Below, piece by piece: positions 27,001 to 38,390 of a stretch of 64,000 nucleotides of DNA. Every line of letters begins with the position of its first letter. Positions within the stretch are counted from its first letter, which is position 1. The DNA is from Aptenodytes patagonicus. Its lineage: Eukaryota > Chordata > Aves > Sphenisciformes > Spheniscidae. The position numbers and the translations under genes were made by a program. The DNA lies in contig NC_134962.1 of assembly GCF_965638725.1 (NCBI RefSeq), positions 875,501 through 939,500 of the forward strand. Reading direction: 5' to 3'. The notes beneath the pieces are model-generated. The model was given only the letters and a program-made list of their open reading frames with translations. It had not been told where the DNA came from and made no database searches.

Positions 27001-28595
27001 GGCCACCACTAGCCCTGCAATACCACCTGCTGCCCAGGCAGACTTCCCAGCAGCCTACCATCATGTTTTGACACACATTTGTTGGGCTTGATCTCATGCC
27101 AAGGACAGGTTGAACGCAGCCAGCTCACGGGGGTACCTGTGCAGCTCTGCTGCACGAAGGGGTGGGAGGAAACCCTTCTGCTGCCCTGCAGTGCCCCTGC
27201 TGCTCTCGCTACTCTGCGCACCCTGTTTCTCGCGGTCTGCATGCAAAGTGCAGCCGCTCACTCCCGACCTGGAGAACAGCAACGAAAAGGAACAAACTCC
27301 TGTTATGGGGAAAAAGATCAATGGCAAAGTACAGCCATTTATGTAGAGCAACCAAAAGAAAGCAGGAGCAATAGACAATGTCCCAAACTTTCCCTTGAAG
27401 GATGTAACCAAGTATGACACTGGTTTGGAAAGCAGCACTTCTAGCAGAATGCATTTTTAACAAGGAGACTGTTTAGATCCTCTGTACTTCCTCAGCTGTA
27501 ACTCAAAAGCAGACGCAGGAGTTTTTCCCAGCATTAAAATAAAGTAATCAAAGTTTTAGAATAAAGAATTATGTGAATTAAAATATCTTCAGCTCATGAT
27601 GGTATCTCTCTTTACTGTTCAGTGTCAGAGACACAACAGCAAGCAACTCATCCTGTACCTCAAGATTTCCTTTTTCTTGCGGTAGTCATGTTACACAATA
27701 CATCTCTAGGAGAAAAACAGATGGAAAAAAACTAAACTAATTTCACAACCAAAGAGTGGATCCTCTCTTCTGCTAAGTTTTTCTCTAGTAGAGCACATCT
27801 ACTCTGCAATAGAGTTTAACCTTGTACCAATGCAAGAAGAGAGACAAAGAATTATGAAGCTGTGAATCCCATTAGCATCAAAACGCAGCTACAGAGACAA
27901 GGGGATTTTACGGAGATAAGATATTTTTTGAAAGATTACTAGGAGGAGGAAAAATTTCTTTTACAAAGCACACATTTTTCATAGACCTGGAATCCACAGC
28001 ACATTATAAAACTGAATTTGTTGCTGTTGTTTTTACTTTACAGCAGTAATTACTAAAGGCTTACTTAGGTGGGCAGGAAAAAATCCATTTTCTATTGTAT
28101 TAACTTCATACAATTTAAGAAGCCTTTCAAGACCCACATAAATGCAAGTAAACACTTCTGAGTCTATAGCTGGTCCTGTGCCAGCCTAGGCACACGGCTG
28201 CACAGGAACACAACCAGCTGGACTTCTGCAGACGTACCCGCGCTGCCGCTCCAGAAGGCGGAAAGCACTTAAATCACGGCAGCCCCATCTACCCAACGTT
28301 TGATTTAAAGCCCTTAGGAAACTGGTGTTTCCAGAACACTGTTTCCAGTATTGCAGGGGTGCGGTTCCGTTTAATCCTATGCCCTTGTACAAGTGGTAGA
28401 GTTCACAGGCGAAGCAAACGCACAGTGCGGAGAGGCACAGACAAAAGGGACTGGCGCACAGCGGGGAGAGGCGTCCTTTAAGCCACGTCCTGGCTGCAAC
28501 GCACAGGACATGTTCCCAAGGACAATGACAGCCTGTTCATAAATCCTGCTGGCAGCAAGCATAACGGGCCAACTACCATTCAGGGACAGGAGATG
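21001..28595. other. Largely featureless stretch, expected site of the C-terminal BPIFB2-like exons
   Basis: Apart from the LTR fragment at 23.8 kb, I recognise nothing. If the BPIFB2-like gene were full length, about seven more short exons should lie here on the minus strand. None was convincing; a weak candidate near 27.3 kb was set aside. Confidence 0.4.
23807..23972 (+). mobile_element. Truncated LTR, same family as the solo LTR, opposite orientation
   Basis: It begins TGTGCTGGTTTTGGCTGGGA and follows the 5' end (U3) of the LTR at 49.3-49.8 kb closely for about 165 bp, for example AGTGCTGACACAGAGTCAAG. Homology then stops abruptly near CACCACCCC. The rest of the LTR is absent, so it was truncated by deletion. 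Here the sense strand is the plus strand. Confidence 0.8.
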
Positions 28596-28690
28596 CCTCC
28601 TCAGAGGTATTTGGTTCTGCACGGCTTCTGCTGGACGTGGTATTTTAAAAAACATGGTGTTGAGAAAAGCCGCTACACACCGAGATACTG
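28596..28690 (-). pseudogene. Degenerate remnant of the next BPI segment (start of the second half)
   Basis: Immediately beyond the stop of the BPIFB2-like exon 8, the minus strand reads LQYLGV then a TAG (28673-28675). After a one-base shift it reads LNTMFFKIPRPAEAVQNQIP. In intact BPI proteins the corresponding segment is of the form VYLGLS..FFNT..(about ten residues)..AG, so both pieces look like the continuation of exon 8, now broken. Only about 28 nt separates this piece from the preceding exon end at the alternative donor, too short for a normal intron. The assignment is inference from weak similarity. Confidence 0.35.
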
Positions 28691-28735
28691 CAGGGAAGGG
28701 GAAGAGGAGACTCACCCTGTATCCCAGAGGATTAC

Positions 28736-31700
28736 CTGTGCAGGGGGGCAGTAAGCATCTTCGTGTGTCAGTCCTGGGATCCTGAGTGTCGGGATTTTTC
28801 CGACTTTGACGTACGCCGAATAAACAAAGATCTCAACACCCTTGGCCTGCCCAGTCTCCCCATTATGGTTTGACTAGAACCAGGACGGGGGACAAAGGTA
28901 AGTACCAGAAGGGTTCAGTGCAGATATTTAACAAGTTTCCTTTGTATTTGCAAAAGCTTATGTGCATTTACAATACAGGAATATTACTCCAGTGACAACA
29001 CGCTGCCTTTACTCAACTCTTAGTAAAATTATCTTATTACAATGTGAAGGAACAGATGGATTTGGTGCATGCATCTGGAGATAAACAAACCTAGGTCAGG
29101 TGTATGCAGAAACATGCATCAGGGCTTTTGAATTTTACTGTTCAGTCCCCCAGACAACCACATCTTCATACAATATATATATACACATTGCTTTAGCACG
29201 TAAACAGCGCAGTCTAAGAACCAAACTGATGGTTTGGTGCTTGCCTTTTATGAATTAACACAGGTAGAATATGCCACTGCTCCAGCAAAGAACAGACACT
29301 TGAACTGCTCCAAAAGTGTGTGTGGGGGGAAACCACAAAACAAAACAAAAACAAAACTCCTCTTGACTTGTATAATTTGAATTGTGACTAATGAGAAATC
29401 AGGGAAGAAAACACTTACCTCTAGAGGTATTTCAATGGAGTAATTATGCACTTTGGGTGGCTCGGGCACATATATGATTTTCCCTTTCTCAAATGCAATT
29501 ATAGCTGCACAGAAACAGAAAGAGATTTATGGACGAAACACCAGTAGAATCAATATATCAGATCAGGTGGAAGACCATGATTTTGAGCTGCTGCTGAACT
29601 ATATTGAACCACCTAAATTAACTTAATTAGGTGTCAAGACAAGTCTGCTTGATATATGAGAGAGATTTGTTTTAAAAAAACCTCAGTCCGGTTTAAAAAA
29701 GCGGGCTCAGCTCTCAGTCAACATAACTCCTCCGATAAACTTTTAAAAGCTGCATATACCGTGAGATACAGGCCATCTCTGCAAAAGTTTTCTAGCTCTT
29801 CTCAGATGTATGTTTCGATAACAGAGATGCCAATATTCAGCAATTTACAGACAAAAAACAAATCGGAAATATCAGTCAACAGCTGATTCAAGAGAAAATG
29901 AGACAATTTAGGATGCAAGCTAACCCTTACATGCCTAAACTTCTTGTAAGCCCTCAGTACAGCTGCAGTTAGCTCTTCACAGATCTGGATGGAAACAGCC
30001 ACATCAGAAGACACTGAACTTTTCCTTGTATATACATATATATAATACATAAAGAACTTTCTCCATCCCCGCCCTTCTTTCTCTTTTCCATAAGTTTTTC
30101 ACTTTCCATACGTTTAGGGCAGCATTTAGAGTAGCTTTTCTAAACAATTAGCAAGCGCTCCCATGGTGCGCTCTGTCCCGAAGCCAGTGACAGACCGGTA
30201 TGCGTGCAGCTGGAACAGGCACATTGCATTCGGGGTGCCCACAGCGTCACAGCCCACTACGAACACCCAGACAGAGGGGAAAGCACCAGGGCATCTCCCC
30301 ACCAGCATTATCAGGTGCACAAAGACATTGAAAAGGAGCATCGCTTACAATTTATATGGTGCAGCAACCTCCTATGCGCAATGGAAAAGCAGCTTGAAAG
30401 TATTTTAGGTGCCTGAAACACATGAGAAAGTTATTCCATTCCAGGCCAGAGATTTAAGCTTAAGTTGGGGTGGGGGGTGGGGGGGAACTAAGCCTGGATT
30501 GTTTTTCCTTTTAGCGTGGCAGAGTCTCACCCATGCTGTCACACATTGCTTCAGAGATGTTGTTATTCATTAGCACTGCAGGACTGAGCAGAGATCTCCT
30601 CCTCTAGAGATGGGGCACAGAAGGATAATGCATGCTGCTCAGAAGGGTTTAAGGTGTAACAAAACTACAGTTCACTCTGCTCCCAGCAGGGACCCGTTTG
30701 CTGCAGCCCTGGAGAGGTGACATGCTTGTGGTCAGGAAGATAAACCAAGGTTCTGCCCTGTTTCAGCAGTGTGGGTTTGCAGAAGGGGGTCTCATGAAGC
30801 ACGTGCTCCACGTCTACACCTGGAGGAGCCAAGTGAGGAAAAATTCCTTCTCTCTTCCTCATGGCTCTAGGGAACAGAGAAATCAGAATGATGAAATCAG
30901 AAATGAGCTGTACCTTGCTTTTTAACTCAAACAGGATCTTGTTTGTCAGTGTGGCCGCCACACTGACATCAATATTGCTGCAGACAAAATGAAACTATTA
31001 TGAAACAAAACAAACCATTATCAGACAAAAGCAATCACAAGAAATAAGAGAGCTGATCATCAGGAGATTATTTGAACTCAATTTAATGTTTTTAAGTGCT
31101 GCCTCCAGGCTGCTGCCTCAGGAGAGGGCAGTCTTAGCAAGCAGATGAACTCTACTCCTCTCCTGCGAACAGGGAGCAAACAAACCACAGCCGGCTTCAT
31201 TTCACAGCTGTCTCCAGGCCGGTCAAACCCACAACCAAAAGGCTGGTTCAAAAGGCTCATTGCTGAGAGCCTGCCATGGCAAGGTCTGGACCCAGGGAGA
31301 CCACAGCTGACAAGCCCCACCAGTCAGCCTGGGCTTGGCACTGACAGCGCGCGTTCCTCCTAAGGTCCCTGAGCAGCAGCACAGACTGCAACGGCTGGAT
31401 CCCAGCCTTCACATCTACAGGGCCACGCAGTTCATGCAGTGTGGTGGGAACTCTGTATTTACCTAAATAAGAGCATTTTCCCCCTCCCCAGGGGTAGAGC
31501 CGAAGCCTCTTAGCAAAATACATGGCTGTAAGTCAGTCTAAAATACAAAATGGTTCACACCTGATGAAAGGCTGTGGAGAAGCAAACAGTAGGACAGTAT
31601 CGTGGTGAGCTGACATCTGTGCAAGTCACTGCCTGGGCACAGAGGCAGAGTTGAACCCACCAAGAAGAATTTAAAATCAAAATGTTCTCAGTAGGTGACA

Positions 31701-33497
31701 CTGATACGCAGAGACATGGAGGAAACCATTCTCCGAGCACTTGAACAAATAGCTATTCTGCTGGAAATAAATCCAAAACACAGGTGATAGATAGAAAATA
31801 AGAGCTGCTGACAGGCCTTAGCACAGGGCTCTGGCCCACACAGACTTTTCTGCATGTGAAAAATCAGCAGCACTCACCTCAGGCTTATTTTGACATCTAT
31901 CAGATTCGCATGGCGTGTGCAGTCCCTGACACCAACCGTGCTATCTGGCGAGTGGTCTGCCAGCAGGACCAGCGCGCTGCGGTTCAACCCGACACCAACA
32001 GTGACCGCACCAGGGACAAGGGTATTTCCACTGCAGAGGCAGAGGCAGACGGAGTATCTACCATGCACCATCGCAGCTCCCGAGAGCTGCTCCCTGTAGG
32101 AAGAGGCAGGATTAAAACCCACTTCCCTCTAGGAGCTACCATTGCTGCTGCCCTTCCTGGAGCCTGCTCTCTGCACAGGAGCCTCCGTTTACAATAAACA
32201 CTGCTCAGCACGAGCGGATGGATACGCCGACATTTCTGCGGGGGAAGATGCATACTTCTCAGGTGACTGCTATATCCCAAAGCTCTCAATCTGCTGCGGA
32301 CACCGTTCAGCCCCAATGCACTGTGGCTACTCTCGACCAGAACAAGCAGCATCTTAGCTGGCATCTCACTGCCCCTTCACTAGGGCACAGACACCAAGAG
32401 CTGGGGAGCTGCTGAGAGCTTGACACGAACCTGTGTGGTGATAACAGCATCCAGTATCCTTGGGAAACCTTCATGGCTCTTCATCCTCTACCATTTTTTG
32501 GGACTCTGCACATATTTTAAGAAGGGACCTAGGTATAGTGTTTCATTTCTGCAAAGTTTCTTGATGAAAAATTTCATTTGTTCTCCTTCCTCTTGCCCTT
32601 GCAGAAGCCTTCGTTATACTTTTCTTATGCTGCTGAAAGAAATTCAAACTCCACCAAGTAGCGAGGATACTGAGAAGAGCAGAGAAAAAAAACACCTTGA
32701 CCCCAGTTCCAGGGACACACTTGGCCTTGACTGGAAGAATCGTAACATTCATGATGTACAAGCTGTGAAACAAGACAAGAAAACACGAGCAAAGGTATTT
32801 AGTCTCAGAGCATCCAGCAAAGCAGCTCCTTCAGGGCCCTTTATTTGCTTTTAAAACATCAACAATAATACCAAAAAAAAGAAAACTCACCCACAAAAAC
32901 CGCAGTTAAAGATGCAGAACAGCAGAAAGAACTGTCCCTAAACAGCCCTGGCAGGAAGCAAAATGCCGAGAGAGGATGGAGAGAAACGAGGCTGGCTTTT
33001 GCAAGGCAAGTGTCCAGGCTGCATCTTTTCTTGCCAAACAGCAGACACATTTATTCAATAAAATGTGGGTTGTTTGGGGTTTTTTTTGTTGTTTGGTTTT
33101 TTTGGTTTTTTTTGGGGGGGGGGTTGCCTTCTCATTTCTCTCCAGATAATCCCTTGTAGATGTGGTCTTGGCTTCAAGTTGTTTGCAGAAGCCTCTCCCT
33201 CAATTAACTTGTTGACCCTGTGGGCAGGCTGTAATGGATGTACTCAACACACCTTTACTTATCACATAAGTTCCTCCTGCCGCCACCAGCTTTGCTATGA
33301 TGCATACAATGCTCACTGCAGAGACACCTTAGTCTACAGCTGGGCCTTGAGACATTGTCAGAAGACAAAGAATCATGCAGAAGCCTTTATTCTGTTTGCC
33401 ACTCGCCCTTTGATAGCTACTGAATCCACCTTTAATTCTGGGAACGTGAATTTGCTCATTTCAGACTCAAAAAGGATATTCGTTGAATCTTCACAAG
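28736..33497 (-). CDS. BPI fold-containing family B member 2-like, N-terminal barrel exons (partial or decaying)
   Basis: Seven exons match exons 2-8 of a BPI gene: 33407-33497, 32655-32762, 31878-32030, 30914-30977, 30349-30412, 29419-29504, 28736-28873. Phases are consistent from exon to exon, and through exon 7 they equal those of the intact BPIFB gene at 1.9-12.2 kb, including two 64-bp exons. Landmarks are FTFPELKVDSVAIKG, ILPVKAKCVPGTGVKVF, the cysteine pair in VGVRDC and LSSC (the family disulphide), and GKIIYVPEPPKVHNYSIEI. The protein is very divergent. The position next to EFCAB8 and MAPRE1 suggests BPIFB2, but this rests on synteny. Exon 2 needs a GC-AG donor (AAAGG then GCGAGT). 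No signal-peptide exon and no convincing C-terminal barrel exons were found. After exon 8 the frame reaches TGA at 28712-28714. It may encode a shortened single-barrel protein or be a decaying gene. Confidence 0.65.
30467..30485 (+). repeat. G-run cluster with quadruplex potential
   Basis: Runs of 4, 6 and 7 G separated by single T bases lie between exons 5 and 6 of the BPIFB2-like gene, just upstream of exon 6 on the sense (minus) strand. The transcript would carry the C-rich strand. Confidence 0.7.
33066..33122 (+). repeat. G/T-only tract
   Basis: A 55-60 bp stretch contains almost only G and T and ends in about 11 G. On the minus strand it is an A/C tract in the intron after exon 2 of the BPIFB2-like gene. 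Confidence 0.85.
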
Positions 33498-36400
33498 CTG
33501 TAAAGAAAAGCACTGTCATCGGGACTAGTGCTCTGGATGCTGACCTGTAACTATGGAAGAGCATCTAAGCTGTCGTTTTCTCACTTCTCCTCTCACGGGA
33601 GGTAACACTCAAAGGCTGCGCTGTGCAGGCTCTGAGTTTTCAGTCAGCTGAAGCTGCACACAATACAATTCAGGTTTCTGGATGCGTGCAGGCGCACCCA
33701 AGGAAGCAGAGACATTTGTGTTTTTAATTCAAGTGGATTGCAGCTCAAAAATAGCTGATGCTGTGGGACAGATGAAAAAACCGAGTCCTCCAAAACTCAG
33801 TGGGGCTGAGGAGGAGGGAGTCTACAAAACAAGACTGGCTTAGTTTCCTAAAAGAGATGACATTCCAAATGACCGGGACTTTAATAGGACATATAAACAA
33901 ACAGAGCAGCGAGGAAACGGACATGGAGAAACACTTATACAATGTGCGGAATGGCTGGGATAAAACTGTAGAGGTTTTACTCACCCTTCTCTTATGCTTC
34001 TTGAGAGGTGATGGCACTTTCTGCATTTGAACCTTGCAGTGACATCAGCAGACCACGCAGGAGAGAGACTCAAACCTTCGTCTTCAGTCTTAACAACCTG
34101 CCGGTGACACTCCCAAACAAAGTATTTTCCCTTTGCTCACCTTTCCAATAAATCAGAATGATGGACAGGCATATCCAACTACTCAGAGGAGTGAGTAGAA
34201 AACCCTACAAATATTTAAGATATCATAACTTATCTTTTTACTTTTTCTCTAGAATAATCCGCCCAACATCAGTATTTTTGGGGTCTGAAATAGCAACTCA
34301 GAATTGCCTTGCAAACTATTTGAAGCATACTGTTAAGTGATGTGAATCTATTTTTACTTAACACAGCCTGGTCTGTGCAGGGAACACTCCCTTACACAGG
34401 GTGGAAGCCAGAGATCCTTCCCCCAGACAACTACTACAAAATCCAGCCCTGGCAGTAGCTATTCACATGGCAACCGTCCGACAAACCGCTCTGGGTGCGC
34501 CTCGGAAAACCCGATCCGCAAAGCTTGTTTGTGCAAGTGTTTCATCGTGTGCTGTTATGGCTCTCGATTCCCCAAATCATGAAGCAAAGATCATTTTGTA
34601 CAAAACATTCATAATAAATAGAGCTAACATTAAAAAATAATAAAGACCTTGCCCTGTTGCTTTACTCTTACCTCTAATGATGAGAAAAAAATGTGCTTAG
34701 TTCTGAGAAGTTGAGTGATGAGATCTGGACACCAAATAACCCCACAGCACAAAAGCTTAGGAATACGAAAGATCAGAAAAAGGCCCTAAAATCTTAGGAA
34801 AAGTAGAATGCAAAGCCAATGAATTAATGCACCTTCTCCACGCTGTGACACAGAGGCAGCCTCCTCGCTGACTTCTCAGGCACCTGTCCCTCTAGGCAAA
34901 CGTACCCTTCCTGAGCTCGCCTGCAGATCTTTCTGGCTGCACCCCCAAACCAAAGTCCTTCCCTCTCCCAAGTAAAATAAGCAAACATGCTCAGTCAACA
35001 GCGTGAAGTGAAGGTGCGCTGCTCCAGTTGCAGCCAGCGTACCAAGAACACGTCCTGCAGCCTTCCTCCCCCTCCTCCCTGCCAGCTCCAGCAGGTACCC
35101 AGAGCCGCAGGGAACCCCTTAAATAGAGACCGTCCTGCTCCAGGTGCCTGAGCAGCCACCAGGCTGGCAATGGTCCCTAGCACAGGTCGCGCTAACCTCT
35201 CAGGCCACACCAGTCACTGAAGGGGTGGGAGAGGAAAGGCCAGCCTACAGAATCACGCTCAGTGCAAAGCTGCCCCTGCCTACATGGCGAGCAGGATGGG
35301 ACCCTCTTCCTTGCGAGCCCACAGTGTCCTCCCTCCTCTCCCACCACCCACGCTGTGCAGCGCATCTTCACATTGCCCGCGGAGAGGTGAACACACGCCA
35401 CTGCCAACTTGCCACAACGGAGGTACACACTCTGCACGCCCGAGCCCCCAAGCTGCTGCTGGCTGCGATATTATCAGCAGCCGTTGTCCAAGCTCTGCTC
35501 AGTTCAAAGCTATTTCATAGACAATACGACACTTCAAGGCAGTCCTGTAATCGCATGCTAATGACACCTCCAAGAGCTCTGCACAGCAAAAGGCTCCTGC
35601 ACAGATCTGCTAATTGCTCATCTGCCACTGCACAGTAATGCCACGTGCTTGGCTATAGTCCCAGGAGATACACCCCAAAATATAAACCTGTATTTTAAAT
35701 GATATTTACAGATGAAATGTCAATACCCAGCATCTCTGTCTACTGCAGATCAACAACTTCAGGCAAACAGAAGCACAAAAAACCTCTAACAGCCTTTCAG
35801 GCATGGATAGACACTATCCGAGTTTGAGCAGCACTCCTTTTTCTGGCCATCCTGGGTGTCACAGGAGCTCTGTCTTACCAGTCCACTTGACCAGAATCCC
35901 TGCTTTGAAAAGCTCTGCCCTCAAACCCACCACTCATACTCCTCATGGTCTTTTTTTTGCTCTGCCCCCTTACCTTCCACACACAACCTGGAGCAGCTCT
36001 GGAGGCAGCCAGCATAAAGGACACATCTAGGCAACTTGGGGGGAGGTTTCCACCTGCCCCAGCAGAGCCCTACGCACAGTTAAAGCTGCCGCCTGACTTG
36101 TGTCAACTTAAACCCTGAGCTGCTATTTGTCTGACCAAGCATTAGAAGGTTTGCACATCCGAGGTAACCAGTGGTCTGCTGCAGCCACTTTTATTTCACA
36201 GGTGCCCACCCAGGCTGGAGCTTTAACCCCTGAACTCTGCACCGCCAGAGCCCGTCGCTGAGCTGCAGGCTGCCCCGTTGCAGTGCCATTCTGCCTGGGC
36301 TGGCCCAAGTATATCGCGATTCGTGATGGCAAACAAAGCAGCTGCCTGCATCGGAGCTCCTGCAGTCTCCTTCCTTGCTCAAATACAAGCTTCACACAGC

Positions 36401-38390
36401 TCATGTACACATACACGTTTTACACGCAGAACTTATCTCCCTGATGTCTGCCAAAATTGTTTGGAAGGATTCAACAGATAATTCTTCTGGAATAAAACAC
36501 CGCTCACTGGGTTTGTTCTCTGTTGCTCCGTTGCCCCACTGGGAAGGGTGACAGCTTCCCAGCAGGCACAGCCAGCTCCCAGCACACGAACAAAGGCGGG
36601 ATCCAAACTGACACGGAGGATGCAAAATGCTCTGGACTTCAGCTGGTCTCTGGCAGACTCACAGGGCTGGTGGCAGTGATGTTGTCAGGACCATTGTCAA
36701 GGCTCCGCTTAGATCCCAAGCTTCAAGTGATTTCACAAACAATGATATTTTTCTAGAAAAGGGATAATTATGAATTAATAAAATACGAAGGCACACTGTA
36801 CAGTGTAAAGCATTGTTCCACCACTTGTGTTTACCTTTGTGTTCAACATCGTACGTGCAGTAGAGCTCAGGCTTAGATAAAAAAAAGCAATGTCAATTAC
36901 TTGTTAAAAGAAGGTAAGTATCTGTTTCTCATCATGCATTTCCCCCGTAACTCTAGATGCAAAGAGGAAGCATTTACAGGCATCCCTTTCCTTCCCAACG
37001 ACTCAGACTCCCAGCCTGACACCTGCCTGCCCTCCAAAAGATGCTCCTCTGCCCTTTGCTGGGGGAAGCCGCTTCCCGTTGCTTTGCACTAACCCTTTTT
37101 AAGGCTGCAATCCAAGCCCTGCTGGTGCTTAGAGTGATGATGTAGTGGAAGCTGCCACATGTTTAAGCTTTCCTAACTGTCCCCTACGGTCTACTAAGTA
37201 TAATTACCAAATAATGTGCGCGAACATGAATGCGTCCTTGGCAATTAGGGTGCCGTCATGGAAGGGATATCAGCCACTCAGCTGCCTCTCTTGCTGAGGG
37301 TCTCTGGCCAGCCACCGTTATCACAATACCTCATCATCTTGCACGAGTTAGCAGAACACCATCCAACGCTCCACTTTTTCCCCTAAGCAAAGCTGCTGAC
37401 AGGCTGCTGCTCAGGATTTTAGGCAATAAAAATAACAAACTATCAGTGTTTTAAGGACCAAGTGTTCAGAGGAAGGATTATGAGCCTGTACAAATGGTGT
37501 ATTTGCACTTCACGCCAGCTGCTTCCCTGTATAAATCCGTATGGCCAGGTCTCTTTCCCATCACACCGAGTCTCTCCTGTGGGTCTCACCCCTCAGAGCC
37601 TGTGGCCCCATTCTGCTCCAGAGCCAGTGCCACGGGACAGAGCTGTGGCAGACGACCACCCTCAACGCCTGCAATGCCACAGGGACCAAAAAGGAGGATC
37701 ACAAGGCCACAGAGAGGACTGCAAAGCAGACATTTTGGCCATTGATAAAAATAAAGTTCGCAAGTCCTTTTCTTGCTCTCACATCCCTGCTCTTCCCACC
37801 AATCCTGTACCTGCCCCAACAGATTTCACTCTCGGAAAAGGGACAGAGGCAGCGACATGCCTGCGCTGTTTGTCAGCTCTGAGCAACCTGCTTAGCCAGT
37901 TCTCAATGAGCTTGGTTTTCATCGTCTGTGTTTTTAAATAATCTATTCCAAGGAACGTCTCTGCTTTCACAGGATTCTGGGAGGCCGGCACACCCACACC
38001 AGGCACCTGAAAACCCAGCCAAGACTGGGCAAGGCTGCAGTGGCTCCTGCCTGACGATGCTGGCGTCCTGCGACATGCACACCCTCTTGGGAATGGTATG
38101 CTGGTGATGGGAGCTTCCCAAAACCTGCCCCGCCTGCGTGCTAGGGCTCAAGAGTTAGTTCAGTGTATATCCACTAATAGTTGCAATTATTGTAAACATG
38201 AAGACTGGCTGTAAATATTCCTGATCAAAAGCGACAATGTGAGGTAACAAGAATTGCAGCATTTTCCCACCGTTTTTAATTGTATTTTGGTCAGGCTGAA
38301 ACTAATTTTTACTTGCTATGACTCTAAAATTTAAGTGTCTGCCCCTAAAATGTGGCTGAATCCAGATTTGTTTGCTCAAAGAGCAACAGA
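33498..38390. other. Expected site of the BPIFB2-like first exon and of SUN5
   Basis: No signal-peptide exon with the required phase-1 donor was found on the minus strand. No SUN-domain exon was found on the plus strand, where human synteny would put SUN5. Several good-looking isolated donors (near 34140, 34671 and 36837) have no identifiable exon. Confidence 0.35.

Noticed and set aside
27209-27463. Possible C-terminal BPI exon on the minus strand (FAIDLFPHNRSLFLFVAVLQ)
   Set aside because: The pattern resembles the family loosely, but no good donor or acceptor bounds it and flanking residues do not fit.
28760-28875. Plus-strand reading IFVCQSWDPECRDF...INKDLNTLG ending in a stop
   Set aside because: It looks protein-like but lacks splice context. 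The minus strand of the same bases fits exon 8 of the BPIFB2-like gene with matching phase.
32887-32960. Alternative exon 2 for the BPIFB2-like gene with a GT donor (ends TAVFVG)
   Set aside because: Phase would fit, but the exon is short and its sequence does not resemble BPI exon 2, whereas 33407-33497 does.
33745-34026. Minus-strand frame with a signal-peptide-like start (MSVSSLLCLFICP)
   Set aside because: No donor with the required phase follows it, so it cannot be joined to exon 2 of the BPIFB2-like gene.
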